64,000 nt of DNA. Origin: Lentzea aerocolonigenes. GTDB lineage: Bacteria; Actinomycetota; Actinomycetes; Mycobacteriales; Pseudonocardiaceae. The notes beneath the pieces were generated by a model, which worked only from the letters and a program-made list of their open reading frames with translations, did not search any database and had not been told where the DNA came from. Of this stretch, positions 28,538 to 37,992 are shown in pieces (position 1 is the first letter of the stretch; every line of letters starts with the position of its first letter). Location: assembly GCF_000974445.1 (NCBI RefSeq), contig NZ_BBOJ01000003.1, positions 1 through 64,000 of the forward strand. Reading direction: 5' to 3'. A program made the translations under genes and the position numbers.

Positions 28538-31009
28538 ATGGACGACAGGCCGCAGGCGTCGTTCGCCGCGGAGTTGAAACGTCTCCACGAGCAGTCCGGC
28601 AACAGCCTGACAGCATACGGACTGCCCAAGGTGACGGTGAAGGACCTCATCGACGGCAAGTTCACCGCGGCTCCCCCGTGGGACAGGGTGCACACCATCG
28701 TGGTGCGCTGCGAGGGCGACGTCGACCGCTGGAGGAAGAGGCACGCGCGCCTCGAGGCCGACGTCGAACAGTGGAAACAGCGACAGAGAACCGGTCCGAC
28801 GATCGGCGAGTGGAATCCGGCGATGCTCGGTGTGCACAAGGTGATCGCCGTTGAGGGCGCTCAGTCCGACGAGCTGACTCCTTACGTGCTGCGAGAGCAC
28901 GACGAGGTGCTGCGCAAGGCCCTGCGGGACGGCCACCGCCTGATCGTGCTGACCGGCACGTCCTGCACCGGCAAGACCAGGGCGGCACTGGAGGCTGTGC
29001 GGGCCGAGCTGCCCGAACTCCCCGTGATACGCCCCATGAACGCCGGTGAGCTGGTGCGCCGAGCAGAAAAACTGACCGGGCGATGTGTGCTGTGGCTCAA
29101 CGAGATCCATCGTTTTCTCACCGACGAGGCCGTCGAGGTGCTGGCCTCGGCACCGAACTCGGTCCGCGTCCTGGGCACCACCCGGACCTCGCACTGGGAC
29201 GACCTCGTGGACGAGGACGGGCCACACCACTCGGCACGCGAACTGCTCGTGGCCGCGACGCAGGTCGAGGTCGCCGAGTCCTTCACCGCACAGGAGATGG
29301 AGCAGCTCTCCGACGCCCGCATGGTCTTCGCGGCTCGGGTCGCCGAGGACGGCAAGCTGGTCCAGGCGCTGTCCGGTGGTCCGGAACTGCTGCGGATGTG
29401 CCGCGATCCCCGCAGAGCCGTGTTCAAGGCACTGGTCACGGCCGCGGTCGACGGAGTGCTGCTGAGCGGGGCGCCGTTCGTGCCACGGACTTTTCTCGAA
29501 GCCTCACTGCCCGGCTATCTCGAGGCCGGCCAGCGAGCGGACGCCCGGTTCGACGACGGCATCGCCCAGACCACGAAGCCGGTGCGCGGAATCAGCGCGC
29601 TCACCGGCCGCCGGGAAGCACCGGATCTCGGCCCACCCGACCACTTCGAGCCGCACGAGTTCCTTGTGCAGCAGATAGGTGGTGACCGGAAGACCGTGCC
29701 CGGTGCGACGTGGCAGGCCTTCCTCGACCACGTCCACGAGCCGTCCGCACGGCTGGCCGTCGCCAGGTCGGCGATGCTGCGCGGGTACCGGCGGATCGCG
29801 ATGTGCGCCCTCTGGCCGATGACCGACGACGGCAAACTGATCGAGGAGGTGTGGAGGAGTGTTCTGCGGCCCCACCGAGATGCGCCGCATCCAGACCTGA
29901 GGTCCTGGCTCGTGTTCGGAGCGGAACGCGGCGACAACCTCGCCATGTGGACGCTCGCCTCGGACGCGACCGAGCGCGGCGATCGGGAAGAAGCCGCGAA
30001 GTGGTGGCGCCGGGAGCTGGAGGTGAGCCAGGGCCGCGCGATGTCGGACCAGATCGGTGCGCTGGAACGCATCGGCCTGCTCGAAGAAGCGATCACGTGG
30101 CTTCACCAGCAGACGCTGGCGGGCACCCGTACCGCAGTCGACGCCACCGTCTCCTTGCTGCACCGCGTCGGCCGCAACGACGAGGCGATCGAACTGCTGC
30201 TTCCCCTGGCGTCCGACGGTGATCGGAGTGCCGTCTATCGGCTGGGCGCGCTGTACTCCCGCACCGGCAACGAACGAGAAGCACAACGCTGGCAGGCGGA
30301 GTACGAGTCCACCACGCCCAGCCCCGAACCCAGGACACCTGTCACCCCACCGGCCGCGCCCAGCGAGTCCACCCTGCGAACCAAGGTTGCTCAAGGCGGC
30401 AGGTTCGCGCTCAACGACCTCTCCCGTCTGCTGAGGAAGACGGGCCGAGCCGCGGAAGCTCTCGATCTGTGGAAGGCAGAGGCCGAGGCGGGGCAGCACG
30501 TGCCGATGCTCCACTACACGGAGATCCTGCTCGAGCTGGGAAGAGCCGGTGACGCGATCGCCTGGCTCGAGCAGAGGGCCAACAGCATCAGGCACGTGGT
30601 GCGGCTCGCCTGGATCTACCGGAAGACGGGCGACGACCAGGCGGAACAGGTGTGGTCCCGCCGTGCGGCACTCGCCGGCGACAGCAAGAGCGCACGCCGG
30701 CTGGCCAAGGCCCACCGTGAGGCAGGTGAGATCAAAGAGGCGATCGAGGTGCTGCGGCCGAGCGCGGAGCGGGATCCTGCTCCGGAAGCCGATCTGGTCG
30801 ATCTTCTGCCCGAGGTGGGACGTGCGGAGGAGGCCGAGACCCGGATGCGGAAGCGTCTCGAAACCGGTGTCGTCGCCGGGAGAACCTTCGAGCTCGCCAC
30901 CTTCCTGCGCAGGCAGGGGCGCGCGGAGGAGGCGGCCGTTCTGGAGATCTACGGCATCGAACCGGGAGGGTCGACGGCGAAGCCCTGGCGAGCGGAGCCA
31001 CCCGCCTGA
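28538..31009 (+). CDS. HTH-like / P-loop NTPase / TPR protein (STAND-type)
   Basis: An 823-residue protein with an N-terminal helical region like an XRE-type fold (FAAELKRLHEQSGNSLTAYG ... VKDLIDGKF), a coiled region (residues ~60-85), a P-loop NTPase domain with Walker A GTSCTGKT (Lys 146) and Walker B-like VLWLNEIH, a sensor-like LGTTRTSHW, and about ten helical repeats to the end. The layout is that of STAND signalling ATPases, which oligomerise on sensing a trigger. No effector domain is fused and none is adjacent on the same strand. I chose the ATG at 28538 because AGGG lies 6 bases upstream. Its end overlaps the convergent LanC-like gene by 61 bp. Confidence 0.72.
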   Translation: MDDRPQASFAAELKRLHEQSGNSLTAYGLPKVTVKDLIDGKFTAAPPWDRVHTIVVRCEGDVDRWRKRHARLEADVEQWKQRQRTGPTIGEWNPAMLGVHKVIAVEGAQSDELTPYVLREHDEVLRKALRDGHRLIVLTGTSCTGKTRAALEAVRAELPELPVIRPMNAGELVRRAEKLTGRCVLWLNEIHRFLTDEAVEVLASAPNSVRVLGTTRTSHWDDLVDEDGPHHSARELLVAATQVEVAESFTAQEMEQLSDARMVFAARVAEDGKLVQALSGGPELLRMCRDPRRAVFKALVTAAVDGVLLSGAPFVPRTFLEASLPGYLEAGQRADARFDDGIAQTTKPVRGISALTGRREAPDLGPPDHFEPHEFLVQQIGGDRKTVPGATWQAFLDHVHEPSARLAVARSAMLRGYRRIAMCALWPMTDDGKLIEEVWRSVLRPHRDAPHPDLRSWLVFGAERGDNLAMWTLASDATERGDREEAAKWWRRELEVSQGRAMSDQIGALERIGLLEEAITWLHQQTLAGTRTAVDATVSLLHRVGRNDEAIELLLPLASDGDRSAVYRLGALYSRTGNEREAQRWQAEYESTTPSPEPRTPVTPPAAPSESTLRTKVAQGGRFALNDLSRLLRKTGRAAEALDLWKAEAEAGQHVPMLHYTEILLELGRAGDAIAWLEQRANSIRHVVRLAWIYRKTGDDQAEQVWSRRAALAGDSKSARRLAKAHREAGEIKEAIEVLRPSAERDPAPEADLVDLLPEVGRAEEAETRMRKRLETGVVAGRTFELATFLRRQGRAEEAAVLEIYGIEPGGSTAKPWRAEPPA

Positions 31010-32286
31010 CTCACCCACCAGGTGTCCATGCGCGGCACCGACCTCGTGTCGCCTGCGGCCACGCGCCCCGCGTGGAACAGGAACCCGGCGATGCCCGCCG
31101 CGCCCTGCATCCAGCCGATGTCGGGCGGCAGCAGCGGGTCGGAGTTGCGGTGCTCGGTGAACCGCCAGCACACGCCGTCGCCGTCCGGGATCGCGCGGTC
31201 CACGACCACGTCGGCCAGGTGCAGCGCGAAGTCCGTGTGCCGCCCGGAGTCGAGCAGGACGTCGCCGACGCCCGCGGTGCCGCAGCAGCGGCCGTCGTTG
31301 TCCCAGAAGCCCGGGTACTTCCGTTCGGGCAGGCCGGAGACACGCACGCTGTGCAGGCAGCGGCGGTGCCACTCCAGGACGTCCTCGCCGGCCACCTCGG
31401 CCACGCCCGCGTGCCGCAGGGCGGTCCACAGCAACGAGGTTCCGGTCGGGCCGTGGCACCAGCCGTACATGAACTGTTCCACGTCTCCGCCGAACGGGAA
31501 GACGCACTGGACGCGGAACCCTCCGTCGCTGGTGTCGGCCAGTGCCACGAGGTGCTCGGCACCTGCGGCCGCCGCCTGCACGAGGTCCGGGCGCGCGAAC
31601 TCGGCGCCGGCCAGGGCGAGCGCTGTCGCGATGCCGGAAAGGCCGTGCGAGAAGTTGGGCATCTCCAGTTGCTCGACGCAGAAACGCGCCGGCACCGAGC
31701 GCCAGTTCAGCCCGGACGGCACCTCCTCGCGCTCGGCCAGCACCGCGGAGGCCGCCACGTCGGCGAGCTCCTCCGCGCCGTGGACCCCGTGCCGCGCTGC
31801 CCACACCGCCGCGAGCAACACACCGGCCGAGCCCAGCGTCAGGTCGTGGTTGCGGGCGCCCTCCAGGTAACGGGGCGGGCCGTACCGCTCCAGCGCCCAT
31901 CCGTCCGGTGTGGACAGTGCCAGGAGCCGCGCGACGGCCGCTTCGGATCCGGGACTGCCCAGCGCCGTCAGCACGCCGATCGCCCCGGCGAGGCCGCTGA
32001 AGAAGGTGTAGTCGGTCGCGGTCTCGACGCCGGCCTGAACCTGGGCGGCGATGGTGTCCGCCAGACGGTGCTCCTCAGCGGTCCACTCGCGGCTCAGCCG
32101 GATCTCGGCCAGCACCTGCGCCAGGCCGCCGACCCCCGCGTACGTGCCGTCCCGTTTCTCCGGGTCGAGCTCCTCGCCGGGCGACGGCGGAATCCAGACG
32201 ATCCCGTCGTCGCGTCGCACCTGGTCCAGCACCCATCGCCACGCGGCCTCTGCGGTCCCCCGGTACGTGTCCACGCCGACGATCAT
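30949..32286 (-). CDS. LanC-like protein
   Basis: A 445-residue alpha-toroid protein of the lanthionine synthetase C-like superfamily: SHGLSGIATALAL, GWCHGPTGTSLLW and GRCCGTAGVGDVLL carry the zinc-site pattern. The last motif reads CCG where peptide cyclases have CHG. In lanthipeptide pathways LanC adds cysteine thiols to dehydroamino acids; stand-alone homologues can have other electrophile-addition roles. No precursor peptide or dehydratase was found nearby, so lanthipeptide synthesis is unlikely. ATG at 32284-32286, 13 bp from the divergent kinase gene. Confidence 0.8.
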   Translation of the reverse strand: MIVGVDTYRGTAEAAWRWVLDQVRRDDGIVWIPPSPGEELDPEKRDGTYAGVGGLAQVLAEIRLSREWTAEEHRLADTIAAQVQAGVETATDYTFFSGLAGAIGVLTALGSPGSEAAVARLLALSTPDGWALERYGPPRYLEGARNHDLTLGSAGVLLAAVWAARHGVHGAEELADVAASAVLAEREEVPSGLNWRSVPARFCVEQLEMPNFSHGLSGIATALALAGAEFARPDLVQAAAAGAEHLVALADTSDGGFRVQCVFPFGGDVEQFMYGWCHGPTGTSLLWTALRHAGVAEVAGEDVLEWHRRCLHSVRVSGLPERKYPGFWDNDGRCCGTAGVGDVLLDSGRHTDFALHLADVVVDRAIPDGDGVCWRFTEHRNSDPLLPPDIGWMQGAAGIAGFLFHAGRVAAGDTRSVPRMDTWWVSQAGGSARQGFAVDPPGSMP

Positions 32287-32299
32287 TACATTGGCCGAG

Positions 32300-33154
32300 G
32301 TGACCTTGGACCCGATTCTCTCCGCCGCCGGACTCACCGGCGCGAGCACCACCCCGTTGGGCGGAGGCACCTACAACTCCGTGTTCCTGGTGTCCGCGAA
32401 CGAGGGCGAGTTCGTGCTGAAGGTGGCGCCAGGCGGCGAGCCGGGGCTGACCTACGAGCGGGGGCTGATGGCCACCGAGGCGTTGTTCTGCACGCTGGGG
32501 TCCGCGGTCGCGCCGGTGCCGGAGGTCGTCTTCACCGACCGTTCCAGCGTTCTGATCACCACCTTCCTGCCTGGTGAGCCCCTCTTCGGACGGTCCGGTG
32601 TCGACCGGCCGTCGATCCGCCGTCAGCTCGGGACAACGGTCCGGAAGCTGCACGAGATCACCGGGCCCGGCTTCGGCTATCCCCAGCTCGGCCTGCACCC
32701 GACGTGGACCGAGGCGTTCTTCGCGATGTACGACGCCGTGCTCGCCGACGCCGGCCGCTACGGCGTGCGGCTGCCGAAACCTGATCTGGGCCGGCACGCG
32801 GCCGCGTTCGACGAGGTGACACGGCCCGCGCTGGTGCACTTCGACCTCTGGGACGGCAACGTCCTCGTCGACGACGGGCTGAGCGGACTGGTCGACGGTG
32901 AGCGCGCGTTCTGGGGCGACCCGGTGGCGGAGTTCGTGTCACTCGCCCTCTTCGGGACGATCGAGGACGATCCAGACTTCTTGACGAACTACGGCATCGA
33001 GCTCACCGACGCGGAGCGCGTCCGGCTGGCCGCCTACCAGGCCTATCTGTACTCGATCATGCTCACCGAACGGGTGCCGCGCGGGAGCACCGACGAGGCG
33101 GTGGAGACGTTGATCACCGACGCGCTCGGCCGCGCCCTGGGCGTTCTCGCCTGA
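32300..33154 (+). CDS. Aminoglycoside phosphotransferase-family kinase
   Basis: A 284-residue APH-fold protein. It has a nucleotide-binding N-lobe (GGGTYNSVFLV, EFVLKVAPG), catalytic loop HFDLWDGNVLVDD (His, Asp and Asn of the Brenner motif) and a LVDGERAFWGDP metal-binding segment. Such proteins phosphorylate antibiotics or small metabolites; the substrate is not predictable. GTG at 32300 with TACATT (32287-32292) seven bases upstream indicates a leaderless transcript. It is paired head-to-head with the LanC-like gene. Confidence 0.82.
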   Translation: MTLDPILSAAGLTGASTTPLGGGTYNSVFLVSANEGEFVLKVAPGGEPGLTYERGLMATEALFCTLGSAVAPVPEVVFTDRSSVLITTFLPGEPLFGRSGVDRPSIRRQLGTTVRKLHEITGPGFGYPQLGLHPTWTEAFFAMYDAVLADAGRYGVRLPKPDLGRHAAAFDEVTRPALVHFDLWDGNVLVDDGLSGLVDGERAFWGDPVAEFVSLALFGTIEDDPDFLTNYGIELTDAERVRLAAYQAYLYSIMLTERVPRGSTDEAVETLITDALGRALGVLA

Positions 33155-33184
33155 TCGCCGCTCACGATCTGGGAAACTGATCTG

Positions 33185-36100
33185 GTGCGCGTGGCATTGC
33201 TGGGGCCGACGACCGTGGAGGCCGACGACGGCACACCGGTCGACATCGGTGGAGCCCGCGTCCGCATGCTCCTGGCCCGGTTGGCGCTCGACCCCGGCCG
33301 GCCCGTGCCGACCACGACGCTGATCGACGACCTGTGGGGCGAGCAGCCGCCCGCGGACGCGTCGAACGCGCTGCAGTCGCTGGTGTCGCGGCTGCGCAAG
33401 GTCTGTCCCGTGTCGCTGGAACCGGGCGGCTACCGGCTGGGCATCGCGACCGAGGACGTCGACGTCTTCCGGTTCGAACGGCTGCGCGCGGCCGGACGGC
33501 TCGACGAGGCCTTGAAGCTCTGGCGCGGCGAAGCGCTCGCCGACGTCCGCGAGGCGCCGTTCGCCGAGGTGGCGGCGACGAGGCTCGACGAGGCACGGCT
33601 GGCCGCGGAGGAGGACCGGTTCCGCACCGGCGAACTCGACGTCGCCGCGCTCACCGCGATGCACGAGAAGCACCCGTTGCGGGAACGCCTGGCGGGACTG
33701 CTGATGCGGGCGTTGTGCGCGCAGGGCAGGCAGTCCGACGCGTTGCACGTCTACGCCGAGGTCCGCGGGCGGCTCGCCGACGAGCTGGGCGTCGACCCGT
33801 CGCAGGAGCTGCAGGACGTCCACCTCGCGGCACTGCGCGGCGAGCTCGGGCCGCGGCCGGTGGTCGACCGGTTGCCGGTGCGGCTCACCAGCTTCGTGGG
33901 CAGGGACGACGAGCTCAACGAGATCGCGGCACTGCTCGGGCAGGTGCGGCTCGTGACGCTGGTCGGGCCGGGCGGCGCGGGCAAGACGCGGCTGGCCACC
34001 GAGGCCGCGGCACGGCATCCGTTGCACGCCAAGGGACGCGTGTGGTTCGCGGCGCTGGCCGGCATCCGGGCGGCCGAGGATCTCGCGGGTGCGGTGCTCA
34101 GCGCGTTCGAGGTGACGTTCACCGGCGACCCGCTGCGGCGCGCGAGCGAGGGCATGGACCGGATCGCCGAGGTGCTCGGCGCCGGGGAGTCGTTGCTGGT
34201 GCTGGACAACTGCGAGCACCTCATCGGCGCGGCCGCCGAGTTCACCACCGAGCTGCTGCGCCGGGTGCCGAACCTGCGCGTGCTCGCGACCACCAGGGAA
34301 CCGCTCGCGATCGACGGCGAGTCGCTGTGCCCGATCGGCCCGCTCGCCGTGCCCGACGGGCAGGCGGACGTGGCCGGGTTCGGGGCCGTGCGACTGTTCC
34401 TCGACCGGGCGAGCGCGGTGAAGCCGGGGTTCCGGCTCGAAGAGTCCACTGTGGACGACGTGAAGCTCATCTGCCGCAGGCTCGACGGCATGCCGCTCGC
34501 GCTGGAGCTCGCTGCGGCGCGGCTGCGGTCGATGACGGTCCGGCAGATCACCCAGCGCCTCGACGACCGGTTCCGGCTGCTCACCTCCGGCAACCGCACC
34601 GCGCTGCCCCGTCAGCGGACGTTGCGCGCGGTCGTCGAGTGGAGCTGGGACCTGCTGACCGAGGAGGAACTGCGGCTCGCGCGCAGGCTCGCGGTCTTCC
34701 CCGCCGGTGCCGACCTGGCCGCGATCGAGGCCGTCTGCCTGCCGGACGCGCTGTACGTGCTCACGTCGCTGGTGGAGAAGTCCATCGTGGACGTCATCGA
34801 GATCGAGGGCGAGCCGCGCTACCGGATGCTCGAGACGATCCGGGTCTACGCGGACGAGCAGCTCGACGCCTCCGGCGAGAAGGACGAGATCGTCGGCCGC
34901 TTCCGGCGGTACTACCGGGAGCTGACCGCCCGGTGGGAACCGCTCACGCGCACCGCGCGGCAGGTCGAGGCGATCAACGCCTACGAGGCGGAGCAGGACA
35001 ACGTCGTGGCGGCGTTGCGCGGCGCGATCGACGACCGCGAGGTCGAGCTGGCGGCGGACCTGCTCGGTGGCACGTTCTGGTACTGGCTGGTCAAGGGCGA
35101 CAACGAGCGCGCGGAGTCGTCGGTGCGGGACGTGCTCGCCCTCGGTGACGCGCTGCCGCCGGACCTCACCGCCACGTTCCGGGCGATGCAGCTGATCATG
35201 GCAGCGGCGCCGGGGCGTACCGACAAGGCCGAGGCCGCGCGAGTCATCGACGACTGCGTGACCACCGGCGCCGCGCAGAAGCACCCGTCGCTCGCCATCG
35301 CGCTGCCGATGCTCGCGTTCCTCAGCCAGAACCGGGACCTGGCGCGCCGCGAGGTGGAGCGGGCGTCGGCGAGCGAGGACGCGTGGGCGCGTGCGGGTGC
35401 GAACTGGGCGTTGAGCTTCATCCTGGTCGACGAGGGCGATTTCGACGGCGCCGAGGTGGCCCGTGACCGCGCGTACGAGCAGTTCGTGGCGATCGGCGAC
35501 CGGTGGGGTTCGGCGATGACGCTCGGCATGAAGGCCACGTTCGTCTCGCAGACCGGCGACAACGAAGGCGCGATCGCCCTGTTCGAGCGGGGTCTCGCGG
35601 TGGCACTGGAGCTGCGGTCGCAGGACGACGCCGTGCAGCAGCGGTGGCGGCTCGCGGTCGAGTACGCGCGGCTGGGCGACCACACGGCCGCCCAGCGCGA
35701 GGTGGCGGCGGCCGAGCAGTACGTCCGCGACATCGGCAACGACCAGATGTCGATCATGGTCGGCTACGCGAAGGCCGAGGTCCTGCTGCGCGCCGGCGAT
35801 GCCGCACGGGCACGTGAGCTGAGCGAGGATTTCAAGCAGCGGGCGACGACCTCGGTCTTGCTCGGCTCGTTCGCCGCGGAGTGGTCGGCCGTGCTCGACG
35901 CGCGCATCGCGCTCGCGGAGGGCAGGCCCGACGAGGCCGAGGCACAGGTGGCAACGGCCGTCGGCTCGACGTCCGACCGCGGCGACATTCCGGACCTTTC
36001 GACGGTGGTGGAGCTGTTCGCGCACGTCCGGTACGCGCAGGGCCGTCGCCGCGAGGCGTCGAGGATGCTCGGGCTGGCCCAGGTGATCCGCGGCCGCCTC

Positions 36101-36217
36101 GACCTGGGTGACCCCGAGGTGCGGCAGATGGTCGCCGACCTCGGCGAGCCGGAGCCGCTGGGGATCACCAGGGACGAGGCGCTGCGGGAGGTGCGGGACG
36201 AAGCGGGCATCAGCTGA
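33185..36217 (+). CDS. AfsR/SARP-type regulator (BTAD, NB-ARC, TPR)
   Basis: A 1010-residue regulator: an OmpR-type winged-helix DNA-binding region (residues 1-80), bacterial transcriptional activator domain (~85-235, ending DELGVDPSQELQDVH), NB-ARC ATPase with Walker A GPGGAGKT (Lys 267) and LLVLDNCEHL, winged helix (RTLRAVVEWSWDLLTEEE), then TPR-like repeats. Large SARPs of this kind activate secondary-metabolite or export genes. It converges on a DrrAB-type exporter with a 14-bp gap; its target is unknown. GTG start; no clear ribosome site. Confidence 0.88.
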   Translation: MRVALLGPTTVEADDGTPVDIGGARVRMLLARLALDPGRPVPTTTLIDDLWGEQPPADASNALQSLVSRLRKVCPVSLEPGGYRLGIATEDVDVFRFERLRAAGRLDEALKLWRGEALADVREAPFAEVAATRLDEARLAAEEDRFRTGELDVAALTAMHEKHPLRERLAGLLMRALCAQGRQSDALHVYAEVRGRLADELGVDPSQELQDVHLAALRGELGPRPVVDRLPVRLTSFVGRDDELNEIAALLGQVRLVTLVGPGGAGKTRLATEAAARHPLHAKGRVWFAALAGIRAAEDLAGAVLSAFEVTFTGDPLRRASEGMDRIAEVLGAGESLLVLDNCEHLIGAAAEFTTELLRRVPNLRVLATTREPLAIDGESLCPIGPLAVPDGQADVAGFGAVRLFLDRASAVKPGFRLEESTVDDVKLICRRLDGMPLALELAAARLRSMTVRQITQRLDDRFRLLTSGNRTALPRQRTLRAVVEWSWDLLTEEELRLARRLAVFPAGADLAAIEAVCLPDALYVLTSLVEKSIVDVIEIEGEPRYRMLETIRVYADEQLDASGEKDEIVGRFRRYYRELTARWEPLTRTARQVEAINAYEAEQDNVVAALRGAIDDREVELAADLLGGTFWYWLVKGDNERAESSVRDVLALGDALPPDLTATFRAMQLIMAAAPGRTDKAEAARVIDDCVTTGAAQKHPSLAIALPMLAFLSQNRDLARREVERASASEDAWARAGANWALSFILVDEGDFDGAEVARDRAYEQFVAIGDRWGSAMTLGMKATFVSQTGDNEGAIALFERGLAVALELRSQDDAVQQRWRLAVEYARLGDHTAAQREVAAAEQYVRDIGNDQMSIMVGYAKAEVLLRAGDAARARELSEDFKQRATTSVLLGSFAAEWSAVLDARIALAEGRPDEAEAQVATAVGSTSDRGDIPDLSTVVELFAHVRYAQGRRREASRMLGLAQVIRGRLDLGDPEVRQMVADLGEPEPLGITRDEALREVRDEAGIS

Positions 36218-36231
36218 CACCCGCTCCCCCC

Positions 36232-37005
36232 TCAGACCCGCTTGCGGTAGGCCCAGGTCGCCAGCGGGAAGAACACCGCGACCGCGGCAGCCATCCAGAT
36301 CAGCGAACCGGTCAGCGGCCCGGCGATCGCACCGCCGTTGAGCAGCCCGCGCAACGCGTCCGACAGCAGGCTCACCGGGCTGATGTCAGCCCACGCCTTG
36401 AGCCACCCCGGCATCGTCGAGGTGCCGACGAACACGTTGCTGCCGAACGTCAGCGGCATGATCAGCACGAACATCACGCCCTGCACGGCCTGCGGTGTCT
36501 TGAGCAGCATGCCCACGAACACCGACGCCCAGCAGAAGCACAACCCGAACCCGATCGCGAGGCCGGCCGCGACCAGCAGCTCCACCGGACCGGTCTGCAC
36601 CCGGAAGCCCATGATCGTGGCGACGATCAGCAGCACGACGATGCAGACGACGTACCGCACGACGTCCGCCAGCACCGCCCCGATCAGCGGTGCCGACCTG
36701 GCGATCGGCATCGAGCGGAACCTGTCGAACACGCCCTTGGAGACGTCCGTGTTGAGCTGCACGCCCGCGGTCATGCTGGCCTGCAGGATGTTCATGACCA
36801 TGATTCCGGGCACGAGCATCTGCAGGTACGCGTCGGTGTTCCCGGCGAGCGCCCCACCGAACAGGTAGGTGAACATCACCAGGAAGACGATCGGCGCGAT
36901 CGTCACGTCCGCGAGCTGCTCGGGGTTCTTGCGGATCTTGAGGATGCCCCGCCACGCCAGCGTGAGCCCGTGGCGCGTTCCCCTGTCCAACGCGATGGTG
37001 CTCAT
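36232..37005 (-). CDS. ABC-2 type permease, DrrB-like
   Basis: A 257-residue membrane component with six hydrophobic helices (TIAPIVFLVMFTYLFGG, VPGIMVMNILQASMTAG, YVVCIVVLLIVATIMGF, LVAAGLAIGFGLCFCWASVFVGML, VMFVLIMPLTFGSNVFVG, LIWMAAAVAVFFPLATWA). FDRFRSMPIARSAPLIG is the conserved cytosolic EAA-like loop of drug-exporter permeases. Its ATG overlaps the stop of the ATPase gene (ATGA), so the two subunits are translationally coupled. Role: export of a lipophilic compound, perhaps an antibiotic. Confidence 0.88.
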   Translation of the reverse strand: MSTIALDRGTRHGLTLAWRGILKIRKNPEQLADVTIAPIVFLVMFTYLFGGALAGNTDAYLQMLVPGIMVMNILQASMTAGVQLNTDVSKGVFDRFRSMPIARSAPLIGAVLADVVRYVVCIVVLLIVATIMGFRVQTGPVELLVAAGLAIGFGLCFCWASVFVGMLLKTPQAVQGVMFVLIMPLTFGSNVFVGTSTMPGWLKAWADISPVSLLSDALRGLLNGGAIAGPLTGSLIWMAAAVAVFFPLATWAYRKRV

Positions 37006-37952
37006 GCCAGGCTCCCCTCGGTCTGCTTGCCGGTCAGCGCGAGGAAGACCTCGTCGAGCGACGGCAGGCGCAACGCCAGCTCGTCCGCGGTGATGCCGGC
37101 CTCGTCGAGCTTGCGGACCAGCGTGGACAGCAGCACCGGGTCGTTGACCGGCGCCGTGAGCAGTCCCGTGTCGTCGTCCCGCGTCGGCCTGACCCCGGTG
37201 AGGTCGCCGAGAATCCGGTGCACGGCGTCGAGGTCGCGCAGCGACGTCGGCCGCACCTGCAACGTCTGCCCGCCGACGCGCCGCTTCAGCTCGTCGGGCC
37301 GGCCCTCGGCCACGACTCGACCGTGGTCGAACACCGTGATCGTGTCCGCGAGCTGGTCGGCCTCCTCCAGGTACTGCGTGGTGAGCAGGACCGTCACGCC
37401 GTTCGCGACGAGCTTGCGGACCACGGCCCACACCTCGTTGCGCGCGTGCGGGTCCAGCCCGGTGGTCGGCTCGTCCAGGTAGAGCACGGACGGGTTGCCG
37501 ACCAGGCTGGCCGCGAGGTCGAGCCGCCTGCGCATACCTCCCGAATACGTCTTGGCGGCTCGCCCCGCGGCGTCGGTGAGCTCGAACTGCTCCAGCAGCT
37601 CGGCCGCCTTCGCCCGCGCCCCGGTGCGCGAGTGGTCCAGCAGCCGCGCCAGCAGCACGAGGTTCTCCGTTCCGGAGAGGTCCTCGTCCACCGACGCGTA
37701 CTGCCCGGTCAGCCCGATCAGCGAGCGGACCGCCCTCGGGTTCTTCACCACGTCGTGCCCGTGGACCGTGGCGTGTCCCGCGTCCGGACGCAGCAACGTG
37801 GCCAGCACCCGCACCGCCGTGGTCTTGCCCGCGCCGTTCGGCCCGAGCACCCCCACGACCTTCCCCTCCGGCACCTCGAGGTCGACGCCGTCGAGCGCCT
37901 TGGTCTCCCCGTAGTGCTTGACCAGGCCTTCTGCCCTGATCGCCAGCGACAT
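37002..37952 (-). CDS. ABC exporter ATPase, DrrA-like
   Basis: A 316-residue ATPase with Walker A GPNGAGKT, Q-loop (IGLTGQYASVDEDLSGTENL), signature YSGGMRRRLDLA, Walker B SVLYLDEPTTGLDP and the H-loop position occupied by LLTTQYLEEAD, the glutamine form typical of the DrrA group. The C-terminal domain with LPSLDEVFLALTG matches daunorubicin-resistance ATPases. ATG at 37950-37952 follows AGGGAGG. First gene of a two-gene export operon, divergent from the TPR/CHAT operon. Confidence 0.9.
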   Translation of the reverse strand: MSLAIRAEGLVKHYGETKALDGVDLEVPEGKVVGVLGPNGAGKTTAVRVLATLLRPDAGHATVHGHDVVKNPRAVRSLIGLTGQYASVDEDLSGTENLVLLARLLDHSRTGARAKAAELLEQFELTDAAGRAAKTYSGGMRRRLDLAASLVGNPSVLYLDEPTTGLDPHARNEVWAVVRKLVANGVTVLLTTQYLEEADQLADTITVFDHGRVVAEGRPDELKRRVGGQTLQVRPTSLRDLDAVHRILGDLTGVRPTRDDDTGLLTAPVNDPVLLSTLVRKLDEAGITADELALRLPSLDEVFLALTGKQTEGSLA

Positions 37953-37992
37953 CGTTCGTCCTCCCTGTGTCGCCGACACTGTGCGCCGCGCC

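Noticed and set aside
30949-33154. Class III lanthipeptide cluster (LanC plus kinase)
   Set aside because: No precursor peptide, no lyase domain and no fused LanKC; the kinase has ordinary APH motifs.
32939-36220. Minus-strand open frame of 1093 codons opposite the SARP regulator
   Set aside because: Antisense shadow; the plus strand has a complete BTAD/NB-ARC/TPR protein with motifs.
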